Shown here piece by piece: positions 26,201-40,700 of a DNA stretch of 64,000 nucleotides; within the stretch, counting starts at the first letter, position 1, and every line of letters begins with the position of its first letter. The position numbers and the translations under genes were made by a program. The notes under the pieces are model-generated. The model was not told the DNA's origin, ran no database searches, and worked only from the letters and a program-made list of their open reading frames with translations. This stretch comes from Icerya purchasi. Its lineage: Eukaryota > Arthropoda > Insecta > Hemiptera > Monophlebidae. The stretch covers positions 105,544,893 through 105,608,892 of the forward strand of contig CM077115.1 of NCBI GenBank assembly GCA_039619475.1, read 5' to 3'.

Positions 26201-29200
26201 TAATGCCAAGGTTCTTTCTAATAGTCATCTTCCGGTATGACCTTCAGAACGCGCCGCGATTCATGTTGAATCCCTCCAACCGACTCAAAACGGTTCTCAG
26301 GAGCGATCTTTTAAGTTTAGGATATAGCCAGAAGTCACACGACGAATATGGTAGTTGTGGAGCGATATTAGTTGACCTTTTAGTAAAAAACACAAAGAAC
26401 CAATGCAGTGTGAGATAGTGCATTATCAAGATGTAAAAACCAAGAGTTGCCTGCCTAAAAATCCGGCCTCTTTTTGCGAATGGCTCCACATAAACGACGC
26501 GTAACACCGAAATAGTATTCTTTGTCGACAGTTTAGCCCGGCAGAAGGAACTCATAATGCACAATTCCACGGTAATCGAAAAAAACTGTTACCATTATCT
26601 TGATTTTTGAACGACTTTGGCGCGATCTTTTCGATCTTGCGTCACCTTTGACACGATATTTACTCGACTGGTCGGTTGTTTCCGGATCATAAGCATAGAT
26701 CCTCATCTCTCGTAATAATGCGTTTTATAACGCGCCGGTGGTCAGAAGTCATCTTTTCACAGATTTTAACGCAACGGCCTTTCTCAAATTTTTTTGATAC
26801 CAATCAAGATTTGACACGTCTGAGGTCCAAAATATCTCTTAAAATTGAGTTGACTGATCCTTTCGAAATGTCGACATCATCAAAAATGCCCCTAATTGTT
26901 AATCGACGGTTTTCGAGCACCAAATCTGGTATTTGTTTGGACATGACTTTCGTCAATAGTGGTTGATGGCCGTCTGGGGTGCTTTTCGTCTTCAACTCGT
27001 TGTCAGTCTTCTTTGGACTATTTATGCCACATTTATAAATAATTTCTTTCGAATAAAGTTTGTTCACCGAAGGCCTTCTGCAACATTCTAAACGTTTGCG
27101 CAGGAGAAATTCCATTTCGTGAACAAAATTTAATGCAACTTTTTTGCTCAACGAAATCAGACATCGTAAAAATCGCCGAACTAACTTTTTGCGTCGTACA
27201 AAATCGAGTGTAGCTCAAACATTGATGGCGTTTATGATGTGAAATTTGGCAAGGATATTTATCACATTGCTGCTAACTTAGAAAAAAGAAAAATATATAT
27301 TTTTGAGATTCGATATACTTGTGCAATTTAAATTGAAAACTGGTCTTATTTTTTGAACACAGAAAAGTATATTTAGTAACATATTTGGACCATTACTGCC
27401 ACTGTTATTATATATTATTAAATAGTGTTTGATTTTTATTGTAACTTTTATCTATATTTATTTATTTCTGTATGTTACTAATTATTTGTTAAAACCAATT
27501 TAATTCCTTCAGTTTCCTTTTGATGATGAGTGTACTCATCTATTTGAAACGATAAAGTACAATAACGTTGACATATTTTATGGAAAAAAAAAAATAAAAT
27601 AAAATAAAACACCTATAAGTCAAACTGTTTAATTTAACATTGTAATAAAACGATTTCAATATGCTTGGCAGGACATCAGCGACTGTGAAATTAATGTACA
27701 TAATGTGCTAAGCTTGATGGATCTGAAAAGAATATTAAGGGCCAGTTCCTTTCTTTCGGTCACCTTTACTTTCTCAGATTTCTCTGATATCCAATTTGAT
27801 TTCAGGCTCGTTGGACGTGGGACTGATTTGTGTTTAGAACGAGGCGTGTTAAATATTCTTCTCGTACTATTCTAATCGAAGCAGTAATTCACACGACATT
27901 TCGTCTTAGTTAACTTCTTCAACATCTCTCCTACTCTGGGATCGGCTTGACATTTAATTTATTCGAGTCTTCTTATTTCTACACTATGATGTTGACTTGC
28001 GTTTGTGAGCATATTATTTTAATATTTTAATTTAAAAACTTGTTAATTGTCAAAAATGGGGAAAAAATCATTCGAAAAGTGTCCAAATTACTGAGCAATA
28101 AAACCGTAAACCGATAATTAAATAAAATACTCAAGTAGAACACTAGGAACTATTTAATTTTCCGCTTCTCTGAATGTTTAAAATTGTTTCCGTTTATCGC
28201 TAAATTAGTTTGCCCACGAAGGACTTAATAAATTTTCCGGGATGAAAAGTATATTGCGATCTTTTTCGAATTTCAGCTATATTAAAGCAGGGATAGATAA
28301 AAATAGATATAAGGCGTCTTATTTATTTTGTAATCCGGGAAAATCGAAAAGCGTTGAGACTTGTCTGACGTTACACACACAGTTAATATGAGTGAACGAG
28401 GTCAGACGAGTGTACTTAACATAGTAAACTAGACACAAGACAATATGACACGAATAAGCGATATACACGGTGTGTCGGAAAAGTTCCCGAACTTTTGAAA
28501 TAAATGAAGTACAATCGGATGTAAAGTAATTTATTCGAATTAATTTTCAACATACTTCCCGAAGTATAGACGTATTTAAGCGCTTGTACAGCGATTCGAA
28601 GTTTCTCTGGTACTCCTTTGAAGGCTCTGAGGCACTCGGTGCAAGAAGTTTCAATGGCGGCTAAAAAATCGTCCTTTCAGGTGCATTTTGATATTCGGGA
28701 ATAGAAAAAAGTCGGCAGTTGCCACAAATCAGGCGAATAGAGGGCGTGATTGATCCGTGGGGTTTGATTTTTAGCGAGATAACGCTTGACAACGTTCGCC
28801 GAATGCGCGGACTCATTGTCATCCAACAGATTCCACGATCCAGGCCCCTTGTACTCGAGCTGTACGCGCTGAATCTGACGCTTGAGACGTTTCGTAAGCA
28901 GCGTTCACTGTTTGATTTGGAGGCAAGTATTCGTGATGAACTAACCCATTTTGCATCAAACTAAGCGATGAGCATGGTTACCACCTTGGATTTTTGTTGG
29001 CGCACTTTCTGAGAGTCCTTGAACCGCTTATACCATGTGTAAACAGTCGTACGTGATACTGCAACTTCACTGAAACCATCATCGATCAGTTTTTGCGTTT
29101 CCAAAAACGTTTTTTTAAAAGTCTAACACAGACTTTAATCGCGGAACGAATTTCTCACTTTTCATCCATTTTCAGATTTTTGCATACGTGACCCAAACGC

Positions 29201-32200
29201 ACCTTTACTAAAATACGTCTAACTTGCAAACCAATCAACGGAAACGGCTGAAATTTTATACACACACTCTAGAAGGATGTAGCAATACAGTATACGGGTA
29301 TTGTTTAATAGATCACGTCACTTGTATGCGTGCTAAAAAAGAAGTTCGGGAACTTTTCCGACACACCGTGTATATGGCAGTATGTACTAAAATTCATTCT
29401 ACGGCATTATTTTTGTTCGCAGTTGTATGCTACTGCTATAGAACGTTACTAAAACGACGTTTCAAATTTCCCGGCACTTAATAAAAGCACTATAAAGAGA
29501 ATTTATTTTCGAAGGAATTTTTACTTAGAACTGAAAACGAAATTGTGTGCCAAAAAGGCCCATGCTTGAGCTGGCGAAACTAAATAAAATTTTTGAGAAA
29601 ATCGCAACTGAATCTAACAACTGTTTGAAAATTACAACTTGGATTCATGGTTTTATTGCTCATCGTGGTCACAAAGCATTGAAATTACACATTTATGAAA
29701 GCACCCGATCTATCATGTTGTTTAACATTTTGTAAATGGTTCACAAGCTTGGTATACTCGAATGGTACGCAGGTTTTATCGAATGTAATTTTTAATAAGC
29801 AAAGCGTAATTTTATTTCACAGGAAGTATGTATATTATAGCAGCACAGAATGACCAATTTCGGTCAAGAGACAAAACTTTCGCACTCTCGAAGACGATAG
29901 TTTCCATTCATAAAAATCGGCATTTAATGCATCATCATATAGAATTTCGGGATTTCCCCGGTAATGGTGCTGGCAGCGTTATAGCGTGACGTAATATTCC
30001 AACTCATTGCACTGTTAAAACCGAATGAGCGTTACTGCTGGTTCCATTAGAACGTCTTATCCGCAGCCGCCGCACGATAGATATCCGCGTAGCAATCCAG
30101 AACTATCTTTGCTCGCCTTTTTTATGGGAATATTTAAAGAATCATGTATTTCGAAAGCACATTTACGTCAACCCCGAGAAGGTAAAACGCCAATCTATGA
30201 GCGAAATTAGAGCTGTAAAGCCGGAAACTTTGGTTGTTGAATTCTAAAATCGCACTAACTGTACTAATAGAACGTGTTGTTCGGAACAAAGAGAACATTT
30301 CCAACCAAGTTTTATAATGTTTTTGATAATGTTATTAAAAATTAATTTATTTACATAATCACTTTCTTGCGCGCTTCCGGATTTGTATGATGCACAGTGA
30401 AAATTAATACCATACTGTTGTATCATTTCGCATTTTATGAATTAAATAAATTTTCACGAATGATTTATTTTTAGCCGTGCGTTGAGTCATTGTTCTTGGT
30501 ACTGATGCGTGAATTTAGAAATGCAGTATTGCCCTTTATATGTACTACAATCGAAAACAACCGATGTCTAATTAATACCAACGATATTTCAGCTATTTTA
30601 AAAAAGGACGCAGCATATACGACTTTTGGTTTAGCTTCATTTTATTTATGTACGGATGTAAGTATTTTAAGAAAAAATAAATAAAATAAAATATAAAAAA
30701 AACCGTATCGTGGTCGTCGTTACTCATTTTTGCATTCGTTTATGTTATTTTCTATAATTTACGAATAGGCGCATGCGGTACTTCAATTATTTAGAATCTT
30801 ATACTAATAATATCGTAATCGAATAAATTAATTTAACTAAATTGTTTATTTCGGAATACGTAGTCGAAAAAAAAATTATATGAAAATTAAAAAACAACTT
30901 ACTTTGGATACTTCGCGGAGATGAGGCTGCAAATATAAGAATTTTTAATTTATAAATCGCAGAAGAAATTGAAATAGGAGGAATAATTAAGAAAGTGCCT
31001 ATATTGTTTTTAATGTGAAAAAATAGAAATCTTACGAAACGAAGTAATTACAATGTCAGTACTAACAGATTAATAGACTTCGTAAAAAAGAAATAAGTCT
31101 GTTAAATGAGTTTAAAAAAAAAAAAAAAAACGAACACTTATAGTCAACAGCAGAAGAAACATAATAGACGATGTAATTGTTATGTAATTGTAATATGAAT
31201 CAAACGAGAAAACATGTTTAAGTATTTTGGAATAATCATTGAAGAAAAAAACGAAACGAAAAATTTAAATTTGCATACGTAAAAAAGTACTGCTAGGAAA
31301 CTTCAAAATTCTTTTTCGTATAAAAACACGCCGTTAAACTTCTTAAATTGTTGTAATTGTTAAAATAATTCGCATCAATGTAGAAAAAGATAGCTAATAA
31401 ATAATAAACACCGATGTGTTTGGCAGACACAACTTCCACCGTATTATTCATGGCGCCTCCCTACTGTTATAACGCTGTCTCTAAAACATGCCAATGTTTA
31501 TTATTTATTAGCTATGTTTTTCTATGTTCATGCGAATTATTTTAACAATTATAGCTATTTAATCAGAATCTTCTTAAAGTAAAAAAGGTTGTAAAAGTCT
31601 TCATTCGGTCAATTTTGCTCTTTACTTTGGAATGCTGGAAATCAAATTGTTGATATATCTCGAATTGAAGCAACCAAAGTGTGCATAATAAAAAAAAAAG
31701 CCACTTTGGATTCCGTAAATAGTAAGGATAACTCGCACTAACTGCTATTCACAGCATATGAATCCGGAGAATTTCTTTAAAATATTGAAACAAGAAAGAC
31801 CTAATATTCAGGTCAAACGATATATGGAATGAAAACTATATGCAGTAAAGCTAAGGATAAAATGTTACAACGTAATTATTTTCTAATATTTTTGAAAACT
31901 ATTTACGGAAAAAATTTTAAAATTCCGGATTTGTAATTTCTTATTTTATTATCGGGTATATATTTAGTTTTAAAGTGTGGGAGTTTATTATTGCCACAAT
32001 CGATAAATCTATTAAGAGCATTTTTTATATATGAAAACGGTTTTCGTCGGACTCATTCAAGCTAGTTTTGATGTTTTTAATTTTTTTTTTTCAAATCTTT
32101 GTTTTTAATTGTAAATTTTAACGTCTTAATACCAAATGCTATATTAACGTAAAATATTTCGACATGCACTTAGACGCTGGACTGACCTGGGGCATTCACA

Positions 32201-35200
32201 TTTAAAAAAAAATCGAGCATTTGAGGTGTATAACTAGAACCATGTCATGGCTGTTAGCTAAGAGATCGGGCTTGTCGTTGGAAAATAAAACTCTATTATA
32301 TAAAATAGTAGCTCTAAAACTGATCTGGCTGTACGGTATACAGCTATGGGGCAGCGCAAAAACATCCAACTTACAGAAAATACAGCGATATCAAAATAGG
32401 CTACTGAGAACCATTACTGCAGCCCCCTGGTACGTCTCAAATTATACCCTCCATAATGACTTGAACGTGTCATGTTTGTGGAGGATGAACTCAAAGAACA
32501 AGCTAATAAACATGTCGCCCGACTTAGCATTCATAGGAATCCACTTGCTACCAATTTGCTGAATAACTCCAGTGAAATACGCAGACTGTGGCGAAATAAG
32601 CCTTTAGAACTTATCCGGTCATTATGAAATTCAGAGAGAGTACTACTGAGTACTACCCCTCCACGAAATATTCTTTATCACATTAAATTAATCGCTAAAT
32701 GACCACTAAAGTTGGTCAGTTGTGATGAAATAATATAAAAAAAAAAAAAAAAATGTAAATTTTGTTTTCAGTGTATTTATTAATGGGTATGATTAAAGAG
32801 AGACGGATGCAGTATTGCTAAGAAATATGTCCAATGTACTCGTAGCTTTATAAAAGCACTTTAAGACCAAATTAAATTATTTAAACTCCATTCGTTTGTA
32901 GGAGGAATAACAATTCCACCACGTTCAACCATATAGAGCTTAATAGCATACCAAAAGACTAGTATGATGGGATTATCTGAATAGAAATCGAGCGTGTTAT
33001 GCTGTTGAATTTTTCTTTGGCTTTCTTTTTCAACCGAAAATAAGTGAATATTATCCCAAAAATCCAACGACAGAAACATACTTCGTTTCTGATCAGATAA
33101 TTCCATCATATTGCTCCTTTAGTATTAATAATTTATATATATATATATACGTACTAGCTGACCGGGCGAACTTCGTACCGCCTCGGAATCAATAAATGTT
33201 GTGTCTTATTAGCTGAACTAAATTCACTATAAATTTATTTTAAAAAATTAAAATAAATTACCTTGGAAACATGTTTTTTCGGGCTATATCATCAGCTAGA
33301 AACACAGAATACACACTCAATTTATATACTTTATTAAAATAGAATGTATACTTTGTGCTGTTAGCTGATGATGGGCTATACACACAAAAAAAAAACGTGT
33401 TTCTAAAGTAATTTAATTTCTTAAAGTAAATTTATACCGATTTTTAGGATTTCGTACACATATGATGTATGGAATAATCCGAATAAGATGGTTCATAAAC
33501 GACAAAAATATATTCAATTATTCAATAGAGCTCGAAAATGGTTTAACTTATATTAGAATATTGTATCGTAAATTATTAAAACTTCTATCTACGACAATTT
33601 AAAACTTTAAGCTGAGCGATTACCTTGGGCGGCAAGAAACCGCTTAGAATATACTCGTATAATATGGAATTTAGAACGACCTCAAAAAATCGGTCCAGCT
33701 GTTCTTGAGTCACAAATAGTGTAACTAACCCGACTTTCTTTTTTTTTTTTTTTTTTTCATACATATATATTACTATTTTAATTTTTCCAAATTAAAAATC
33801 AAACATTTAAGTTAATTTTGAATAACATTCTTTTTCTTTTCTAAACGAAAATAAATTAGGTTTTCTATACAGATTCCAAACATTTAATATTAAATTTATC
33901 TTTATTAATATATATATATATATGTCCTTTTTATTTCTAGCTAAAGATGAGTAATTCCCGAAAATGTTTCTTGTATAATAATTAACGTTCAATTTAAATG
34001 TTATAGTATGTATATAATTTTATTTTATTGGCATTAACTATTTAACAAATGGGATGTATGAATACATGATTACACAAGTAGCAGAAATCTGTAAATCTAC
34101 AAAAATCAAACCGATATGTTGATTTATTGATTTTCATAAAAATATGCTATTTTAAATTTATCAAAGCACAGAACAAAATTATAACTATAATAATTACGAT
34201 AAACACTGAAAATGTAACTAATGGTTTAATAAAACTCGAAGAATGTTGCGGAAAAAAGTAAATCGCTGTTCCATTTTTAACAGTTGTTAAAGAAATATAG
34301 CCGTGTAATTCAAATATTCAACTTTATATACCGCTATTACTGTTCTAAAGTGTTTTATTTTAGACGAAACTTGTTTTATCTTCTTCCTTGCTTTGCTTTG
34401 CTTGCTTTTCTGAATACTTAACAACCTTCGGTTTAATTTTGGCCAAAGCGGAATATTAGTCGCACCTGATTAAAAATTACCTTTAAATAATTTTAATAAA
34501 ACGAACCGAATTCTCAATTTAACTTGCTTTAACAATACAGATAACGTTCGAATAAGTTTAAAAAATTTGTTCTTGTAATTAATAATTGAAGTAAAAACTT
34601 TTTTTACCATTATAATATATGTTCATATTTTTAAATGTAGTAACTTATTTCAGGTGCAATTAGTAGACCTTTATCGGCTGACAAATTCGTGTCATTTTTT
34701 CTCCACATCGGTTATCTTTATTATTCTACTTTTCTTATTTCTTTTTTCTTAAATACTCTCTCAAGTACACGATTTATATGGAAATTATTATATCCTGACC
34801 ATTTTTTCCTGCTCACTTTTATCTCTTTTAATAGTTATCTCCTTCTTTCCGTTCTTCTTAAAATTCGCGCATTTCAGACTTGTAAGTCTTTTAACATTTT
34901 TCTTTAAACTTAATTCCAAGCGCCTAAACTTTGCTCTTTCGATCTATTTCCTATGATTTATGTTTTCGCAAATCTTTATTATTCAATTTTCTAACCTAGC
35001 CAGTCTCTTTGTGTCGCATCTTTTCCAAATTTCTGTTTTTACATTTTTCTTCGATTATCCGTCTAACATTTCTTGTGCTTCCGGTGTATATATTGTCGTA
35101 TCTTAATTGTTTTTTCAACAAACCTCGTATTACTTCATTTTCTTTCTGGTTGCTGAAAATCTGTCATCCTCTGTAGACTTATTTATCATTTCTTCTTTAT

Positions 35201-37725
35201 AAAAATTAAGTGGGAATTGATTTTTTTCCTTATTTTTCTCCAAATTTTATTCGCTCCGATTAAGTATCTTTCATTCGCACAGCTACTTTCGCTTTATTTA
35301 CAATACACCAATAAAATCGTTAAATATTCCATTTATATAATGTTTGAAGGTTGTTCCATATTTAAATAAATTGTATAATTTTCACTACTTTTATTAATAA
35401 ATGTATAAAATCTCAGAACAGAATTGATTAATTAATAAATAAAACGTCAATTAGATGCTACAATTATGGTTCTTTGTTAACTGAAACTAGTCAGCATGCT
35501 TTATATATTAACTAATTAATTGTCTTTTGTGATTTTATATACTTATTATAGACGTTTGTTTATTCTTGATCGGACCAAATAGACGGTTGGCTTGAAGTGA
35601 TGATCCTGTTAACCAAGTCTGCTTTCTTTGATATATATATATGTGTGTGTATGTATGTATGTATGTATTTTAAATATGTAATGCAGTTTTTTTTAATTTT
35701 TAGATTGATTTCGATAGTTGGTTTTTAGAAATCCTTATTAATGAGTTACACGATAAAAGTTCTAATAATAGAATAATTCGACGAAGAATTTGCTGGCTAA
35801 TTGGTCAATGGTCTGGAGTGGCGTTATCTTCTACTCTGCGACCACTTTTATATTCCGAAATAATTAAATTATTGAACTCGGAAGAAGATCTCGTAGTCAG
35901 ATTAAGTGCTTTAAGAACTGTTCAACAGGTCATAGATGATTTTGAATTCGATACCAAAATATTTGCAGAATACGTGCCGCAATATGTTCAGTGTTTTTTC
36001 TCCTTATTAAAAGAAGTTTGTGAATGTGAAACCAAGGTTAGTTCATAACAAAAACTTATATTAACGTGAATTACTATTACGTTACTCTTCATTCAATATA
36101 TTACTCAAATTTGTATACTCTATATACATGTATATATATATATATAGGTTGTCATGAAGTGCTTAGACGTATTTCGTAAGCGTATTCCTGTACGAAAAGA
36201 AAAAATAATACAAGTTCAAAAAGCTTCCATGAAGTAATAAAGCCTTTTAAAGGTAAACATTGTACCAATTTAAAAAAAAAAAAAACTTCTAAAACAGCTT
36301 GATGAAAATTGAAACGTTTGAATGCCCAAATAGGGTTTGTAATTGAAATTATATAACATCTCAAAATCCCCTTAATAAGAAACAGTTTTTGAATATTGCG
36401 ACAGAACACTTTAAAAAGTGGGTATTATCTAATTTTCATTGCAAACATAAAAAAGTTAATTTTGCTTGACTTCAATACGATTATCTATTTCCTAAATATT
36501 TGGAATTGAATGTTTTGCGATATGTTAGGAACTAGAATTTTTTAGAAAGTAAATTGATTTTAAATTATATGGAAAGAATGTTCTATTGATAATTTATAAA
36601 AAGATTTAATGTGCAAATAGTTTTAAGCTATTTATTTCTAACAAAAATTAACATGTTAACACGAATTTTTCTTTGTTCCTCTTCTAAGATCTCAATCGAA
36701 TTACTTCTAAAACTGCTAAATATATCAAAAATGAACAAAAACAGTTTTTTTTTATACGAAGAAATTTGTATTACAACTATTTTCAATAAATGTGTTTCCA
36801 TATACGTTTTTAAAAGTGCGGTTTTGGCTGTACTTTACCGAAATATTTATTAAAGTCAGTTTAACGTCACTTCTGAAGGTCTTTTTATTTGATCGTTGGA
36901 GCTATATCTTTTTTTTTTTTCTTTCTTCATCATTACATTTTCCCCATACCGTTCACTTATTTTATACCTCCATCCTTTCCGATAAATTCCTTTTAATAAC
37001 TGACTTTTAAATACAATCTCTTCCTTACCATTGCCCTCTTTTGAACCTTTCGTTCTTCTTATTCGCAATCTACTTTACAAATTATTCCGGTTCCGTTCGA
37101 TTCCAATAGATCTACTGTGGATTGCTGGAATTGAGGGTAATGGGTTGGCTGATTCTTTGGCTCACTTAGGGATTTCCAATGGACACCTTTTTCATAAATT
37201 TCCTACTCACAATACTAATCATATATCCAGACAGTTCTGCTTTAGATTATGGAACGATATTTATTTTTCCCTTTTCTCCAATCCGAATTCCTTTTATCTT
37301 TCTGTTCAGCCTTTACGTTCTCTCACCTGTTGGTATGACAAGTTCCCTTCTCTTTATCGTTCTCTGATCGTCGCTGTATATCGCCTTCATTTTGGTCATA
37401 GCATTTTCCCTTCGTCACTTTTTCGTTTTTATTTCGTCTCTTCACCACGACGATTCCTTTTTCCTGTGTTATGTCAATCATGTTTTCTTCAAATGTTTCC
37501 TATTTTCCTCGAAGCGTTCTCTCTTCTATTCTCAACTTTTAGATCTTGGTCTTTCTACTCCATATAGTGCCTCTTATGTTCTCACGTTCCCTTCTTTATC
37601 GGTTATTTTTGTTCTAGCTTCTTTCATTCAGTTTATTTTGCACTCTGATATGTTATGTTCATTTTGAGTTACTCTTTTTAAATTCCTCGGTTGATTGAAT
37701 TGTTGTTGTTCATTAGCGTACCTTA

Positions 37726-37759
<34 letters not shown>

Positions 37760-40700
37760 ATCTATTTACCAGACCGCTTTCTAGAAGTTTATATATTAAA
37801 AAAAGAGAAGTGGTGTCTGGAGGGGGACACCCAGCAGGAACGAAGTTCCTTTCACTTTTTGGTAGATATACTCATAAAGTATACGATAAAAAGTGACACA
37901 ATACTGTAAATCCCGTATGAATTAATTAAAACAAAAACATTAAATAAATCATCAGACTCGTTGAAGTATGTGGTAACGTCGCACAAAAAAACCGCGCCAA
38001 TTTTCAAATTCAATAAAATGTACACGTGTTCAGAATTGAGCTTATACAACTGACCGCGTACAACGCTTGCTGCTCGAATCTCGATACCCGCACGCACGCG
38101 CGCACACACACTCACAAACGTATATAATAGAAAGGGACAGAGACGACGTATAACGCTTTTTTCGTGACCTCGCCATTTCTGCCAGTTTACTTTTCTACCG
38201 ACAAGCCGCGTAGAAGAACTTCGTTCCAATAGTTTTTAATTCTTTTTGTTTTTTACTTAAAATTTTTATATCAGCAAAATTAAAGATTAATATATGTTAG
38301 TATTAAACGTTTAAGTTTTTTTTGTTCGTACATACTTCTACTTTTACGGTATCGAACTAATATGGTCATTACTGCGAGTGTGCATGGTAGGTAATATTTT
38401 GAAATTAAAGGATGTTCACGACTGTTTTTAATATTAACCAACAATGTTCGAACAGAATTATCAAATCAAATCAGTTTATTTCTACATAGAAGTTATTATA
38501 TATAAATACAGAAAAGTAATACGACAAATGTGCATGTTGCGTGGACAATGAAAATTATCATTGTTATTAAGAGATTAAAATTGTAATATAAGTAATAATA
38601 ATAATAGCTTCTGCTCAATAAAGGTAGCCACAACAACTCAAGGTGAAATACATTTGTAAAACAGAAGTAATATGAGCAGTATATTATACTCATGCATAGT
38701 CTACACAATAATGTAAAAATTTACATTTGCAAAGTGAAGTAATATAGCTGGTACTGCTCTCATATAAGGGAGCATTTCACTCCTGGAGTTCGCAAGGGGT
38801 TTCATGTGAGGTCGATTTAGACATATTGTTTAAATGCCGATGCTTAGTGATGTAGATTACTCCGGACAGTGCCAGAGTAAATTATTGCTAATTGTTGAAT
38901 ACGGCGCACTTTGAGCGGCTATTGAGAGACATCACTAGGCACCAATAACAAGTTATGAAATGGGCATGCGATTCAGTTTAATGCGACTGAAGTAACAGTC
39001 AAGATTGGCTGATTAAAGAACCGATCGAAAAAGAAAAAAAAAAAACTTCAATAAAGGAAACAATCTTAAACTGGACAAAATTTAGAGGCCCGTGATTAAT
39101 CAAATAAAAAATAATGAAAAAAAAATACGGAGTAGGAAATGTCCTTTTTATCATAAACCGCGACCAGTTGATTGAAGTTGTTACAAATTTTTCGTCATTT
39201 ATATTTTTAATTACTGTTCTAATTTTTAATGGAGCAAAATGCTATCCGAAACATCAACGAATGTTAACTATGACGCGGTTTTAAGCGAAAATTTTAATGA
39301 TGTTTAGCTTCTAATTAATTTTTTGTCACATAAATTATACTACATATATTTCTACTTTAATTTTATACTTATTTTATAACGATCATACATCAGCGTTCCT
39401 GCGGTAAATATTATTTACTTTGTGTCCTTTCATTTGCTTATTTTTTTGATTATTCTAAAATCCTGAGCAATAACTTGGAATTTTTTAGTTTTTTGTTTTT
39501 TATTTATCAAAGATTTTCATAATTTAAAAAAAAAAAAAAAAAAAACATTATTTTGATTATCCGTGTGTAATTTTAAGTGCTAATGTAAAGTAATATATAG
39601 TGTAAACTAGTTAATATTTTTTCCACTGAAAATATTTAAATTATATACACGAGTATCCCCCCCCCCCCTCCCGACTTAATATTGCCACGAATAAAATTAA
39701 ACATTCAACTAATTTTTTGTTTCCGTTTTTACTATTATTAAAAACTGAAGAATGTAGAAAAATATCACAAAACTGGTTGTTTTAAATATATTAACCGTAG
39801 CGAGGTTTAATTAAGAATTTTATTACAATCTGTACGATTTTTCATGGAAATGTCTAATTTCCACTTTATATTACAAAATTTATTTCGCAGATGAAAGTAT
39901 TGGACGTTTTAACACACATAATACAAAGAGTTGATTCGGAAATCAGATCGGATCTTAACCCGTTGATAGAATATTTGCCACTGGTCTGGCACCATTCTGC
40001 TGAGCATAATCTGCTTAGAGGTTCGATTGTTATATCGTTAACGTCCATTATAAAAGTAAGTTTTTTATTAACACAATTTAATTATAATACTTTCCGAGTA
40101 AGGCAAAATCAATTTACTTACAGCATGATTGAAAGAATATGAAGTTTGATGTGTAAAAAAATGATTTATTCAACAGTAGGAAACTGATATTTTCCTACTT
40201 GAATAAATCGGAACTTATTATCGGCGGTTCTTGAAACATTTTAAACTGTGTAAATGTTTGGCTGGAAAAATAGCTGTTTAGAAATTATTTTTTTTCATAA
40301 CTTTTTACATGACTATTTTCAGATAGTCGGTATCCTAGAGATAACGTTTAAATATCTTGTTATCGTGTCTTTCAAAACCCTCACGGTACAATCAGGAAAC
40401 TGCGAGAAAATAAACACTTGTTAATCGAATTCGTTGAATTTTGAATCTTTTTCCATAATCTTTGAGATGTATAATAGTGTTCACGTTTTTCAGTGAACAT
40501 CTAATTTAGAAGGAAAATTAAATTCTAATTCATTTAAGACAATTTTTTGTGAATTTAAATGGGATAATATGTAATTGTGGAGGAATAATAAATTTATAAG
40601 AGACTATTAATATTATAGGTTTATCGCTCTGTTGTTTCTTTTCCGTAAAATATTTTAATTCGATGTTACAGTTTTCTGTTTTCAAGGCAAAGGTAAAGTA

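Noticed and set aside
37852..38229. 125-codon minus-strand frame as a gene
   Set aside because: No family motif. The frame spans a GC-richer block with GAACGAAGTTCC-like ends that looks like a repeat.
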